NCBI RefSeq assembly: GCF_003049665.1
Contig: NZ_PYWM01000003.1
Span: 124,001 to 188,000, forward strand
Source: Lysinibacillus mangiferihumi
Lineage (GTDB): Bacteria; Bacillota; Bacilli; Bacillales_A; Planococcaceae
Direction of reading: 5' to 3'
DNA: 64,000 bases
In this document: in pieces, positions 61,996 through 64,000 of the stretch
Layout of the letters: the number at the start of each line of letters is the position of its first letter
Position numbering within the stretch: position 1 is the first letter of the stretch
Made by a program: the position numbers and the translations under genes
Notes under the pieces: generated by a model
Seen by the model: only the letters and a program-made list of their open reading frames with translations
Told to the model about the DNA's origin: nothing
The model's database searches: none

Positions 61996-62373
61996 TTAAT
62001 AAGTACTTTTCACATTTTTTAAGACATTGACAAAGAATAATAAAATAGAAAGTGCAACGGCAATTCCACCGCCAGATACGAACAGTTCAAATAACCAATG
62101 AGGCACATCTAAGTAAACCATCATCATCCCAACTAACAGAAACGGTAAACCGATATTGTAAAGCCAAAACTGTGCCTTGGCGAGCCCTGTTTTTGCAGCA
62201 TCCTTAAAATGACAATAAACGAGCCCTATGAATCCCGTAGTTAGCCAACCAACGACACCAATATGTGCATGTGTCGTCTTCCATTGAAGTTGAAATGCAT
62301 AATGCATAAACAGTCCAAAAGCGATTGTAAGTATTAAATAGAAGATCGATATTTTAATCCATTTTGCGCCCAT
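61996..62373 (-). CDS. haem-copper-oxidase-subunit-I-like membrane protein
   Basis: A 125-residue protein with four membrane helices. Helix 2 starts THAHIGVVGWLTTGFIGLVY, the HAHxxxxGW pattern found in short proteins labelled cytochrome-c oxidase-like and in NorB/NnrS relatives. AKAQFWLYNIGLPFLLVG forms helix 3. His residues could hold haem or metal. It is far too short for an oxidase. ATG 62373 follows TAGGAG by 9 bp; TTG 62382 is too close. Role unknown. Confidence 0.75.
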   Translation of the reverse strand: MGAKWIKISIFYLILTIAFGLFMHYAFQLQWKTTHAHIGVVGWLTTGFIGLVYCHFKDAAKTGLAKAQFWLYNIGLPFLLVGMMMVYLDVPHWLFELFVSGGGIAVALSILLFFVNVLKNVKSTY

Positions 62374-62549
62374 CGAAACCAACTCCTACCTTGAAAGCGA
62401 TTTTAGCTAGCTACTACAGTCTATTCATGTCGAAAAAAAAGATGTCTGTCCACTTCAGAAGAAGTTAGAATGGCTGTTGAATTGAAAAAATAAGTGCTTT
62501 TACTTAAAATAAAAAATAATTAGAGAATATTTTATCAAATGGAGGTTTT

Positions 62550-63983
62550 ATGAAAAAGAAAATTGTTATATTGACGATGCTTCTAACATTGTGTTGTTAC
62601 CCATTGCTATTTGTTGAACAAGCACAGGCAAATGAGCAAACGATGACGAATAAAATCAATACAATCATCGCTAAAAACTGGAAAAACAATGAATATAGTA
62701 TTACGGTGCGAGAAATGGAAAAAGGAGACGTTCTTTATAGTAAGCATGGAGAAAAAATGATACGTCCCGCCTCCACACATAAATTGCTTGTTAGTGCTGC
62801 GGCATTAGATTTACTCGGCTCTGATTATCGTTTTGAAACGAAGGCTTATGTGGATGGTCCCATTGAAAATGGTGTATTACAAGGAAATATTTATTTACAA
62901 GGTGGGGGTGATCCGACATTATTACCTGTCCATTTAGAAACATTCGCCAATGGGCTGAAAAAATTAGGAATCACCAAAATTACAGGTGCATTGATTGCTG
63001 ATGATTCATGGTTTGATGACGATCGATTAGCCAAAGGAATAGTACCACAAGAAGAGGCATTCTCTTATGCATCACGTATTTCTGCTCTAACGCTCTCACC
63101 GAATGACCAATATGATGTCGGCAATGTCCATGTAAAAGTGACTGGCACTAAAATTGGACAAGCAGCCAAAATTCAGCTTATACCATATGCAAGCACAATC
63201 CCCATTGTCAACAAAACAAAAACTGTGAAAAAGGGTGAGAAATCGACCGTCAAAATCACAAGAGAATATGGAACAGATCGTATTGTTGTAACAGGCAATT
63301 TACCAGCAGGTACAGAAAAAAATACATATGTCACTGTTTATAATCCAACAATGTTTACGCTGGATGTATTACGAGAAAAACTAGTAGCAAAAGGAATTCA
63401 AAAAATGCCGCTTGATGTAGGGAAAGTGCCAGAAAATGCACAGCGAGTTGGCATTACTTACTCCATGCCATTAAAGGATATGAATTTTCGATTTTTAAAG
63501 TTAAGCATTAACGGTATGGGAGAAATGCTAACTAAGCAATTGGGAAGGGAGCTTCTTGGAGAAGGAAGCTGGTCTGCGGGCATTGAAGCCATTCGCACCT
63601 ATGGTATAGATAGTGGATTAAATATGGACCAATGGTACTTTGAAGATGGCTCAGGCTTAAATCATCAAAACCGCGTTAGCAGTATGCAGGAAAGCTTATT
63701 ACTATTTAAAGTTCGACAAAAACCTTGGTACTTCTCGTATTTGGACGCTTTACCACATGCGGGACGAAAAGGAAAGCTAGTTGGGGCAACATTAGAAAAC
63801 CGCTTGAAAGGCTATAGTGTCTCAGCTAAAACGGGGTATATAAGTGGTACCTATGCGTTAAGTGGCTATGTTAAAGGGAGAAGTGGCAAGTGGTATATTT
63901 TTAGTATTTTAACGCAAGGCAATAAAGGTTCAGCAATCGCTACGATTGATGAAATTGTCAAGCAAATTGCCAATGAAATGTAA
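62550..63983 (+). CDS. dacB: D-alanyl-D-alanine carboxypeptidase/endopeptidase (PBP4 type, S13 family)
   Basis: A 477-residue penicillin-binding protein that trims or cleaves peptidoglycan peptides outside the membrane. Signal peptide about 1-28 (ending QAQA-NEQ). Active-site motifs are SxxK at STHK (Ser 75, Lys 78), SxN in the SLSP/SPNDQ-GLN region (EDGSGLNHQNRVS) and KTG at about 427 (SAKTGYISG). The S13 insert between SxxK and SxN (about 100-280) is present. B. subtilis names this type dacC (PBP4a). GGAGG precedes ATG 62550. Confidence 0.92.
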   Translation: MKKKIVILTMLLTLCCYPLLFVEQAQANEQTMTNKINTIIAKNWKNNEYSITVREMEKGDVLYSKHGEKMIRPASTHKLLVSAAALDLLGSDYRFETKAYVDGPIENGVLQGNIYLQGGGDPTLLPVHLETFANGLKKLGITKITGALIADDSWFDDDRLAKGIVPQEEAFSYASRISALTLSPNDQYDVGNVHVKVTGTKIGQAAKIQLIPYASTIPIVNKTKTVKKGEKSTVKITREYGTDRIVVTGNLPAGTEKNTYVTVYNPTMFTLDVLREKLVAKGIQKMPLDVGKVPENAQRVGITYSMPLKDMNFRFLKLSINGMGEMLTKQLGRELLGEGSWSAGIEAIRTYGIDSGLNMDQWYFEDGSGLNHQNRVSSMQESLLLFKVRQKPWYFSYLDALPHAGRKGKLVGATLENRLKGYSVSAKTGYISGTYALSGYVKGRSGKWYIFSILTQGNKGSAIATIDEIVKQIANEM

Positions 63984-64000
63984 AGGGTTTCAATAGAGTG

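Overview
The window is AT-rich DNA from a low-GC, endospore-forming Gram-positive bacterium. The evidence is strong AGGAGG-type ribosome sites with frequent TTG and GTG starts, a GerA/GerB/GerC germination operon, a SigV/RsiV pair, YfkAB, YheI/YheH (BmrC/BmrD), two SLH-domain surface proteins and a yybP-ykoY leader. The mix points to Bacillales, most likely Lysinibacillus or a close relative. The genus is an inference.

Layout. 0-3.8 kb: end of the leucine operon (leuB tail, leuC, leuD), then a scar of accessory DNA. The scar holds a deleted IS3-family element whose right end supplies the stop codon of a DUF5071 (immunity-like) gene, next to an orphan toxin C-terminus. 4-7 kb: ribokinase and a dynamin-like GTPase. 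7.3-11.9 kb: a LacI-type regulator, a very long perfect inverted repeat, and a three-gene operon (aldehyde dehydrogenase, AttM/BlcC-like lactonase, iron-type alcohol dehydrogenase). This enzyme set matches that of Agrobacterium blcABC for gamma-butyrolactone. 11.9-15.7 kb: ferritin, five 21-bp tandem units, a TerC protein behind a manganese riboswitch, and an ABC exporter. 15.8-25 kb: germination operon in B-A-C order, rsiV/sigV, TSUP permease, LLM oxidoreductase, YfkAB.

25-34 kb: HAD phosphatase, SLH protein, then a six-gene nickel/metallophore operon (nikABCDE/cntABCDF-like plus a CntE-like MFS exporter) starting at a Fur-like box, then ctc. 34-45 kb: YczE-like membrane protein, flavin-type stress protein, adenine deaminase, FMN reductase, second SLH protein, a decayed stretch, MntABCD, glyoxalase, MFS. 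46-50.5 kb: an acidic Asp/Tyr-repeat protein, a small anchored protein, ApbE, a ferric-reductase-like membrane protein and a convergent two-component system. 50.8-55 kb: monooxygenase, PdxK, DUF418 protein with a Fur-like box, paired CrcB fluoride channels.

55-59 kb: bmrCD-type heterodimeric multidrug exporter with a leader containing two 18-codon ORFs and a terminator, the architecture of ribosome-mediated attenuation. 59-62.4 kb: a DinB gene between two related hairpins, a small membrane protein, a phospholipase-A2-domain gene cut by one in-frame TAA, and a haem-copper-oxidase-like membrane protein. The window ends with a PBP4-type D-Ala-D-Ala carboxypeptidase.

Metal homeostasis is a recurring theme: Fur-like boxes, ferritin, nickel/metallophore uptake, Mn import by MntABCD and Mn export by riboswitch-controlled TerC. 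No rRNA, tRNA or CRISPR array was seen.
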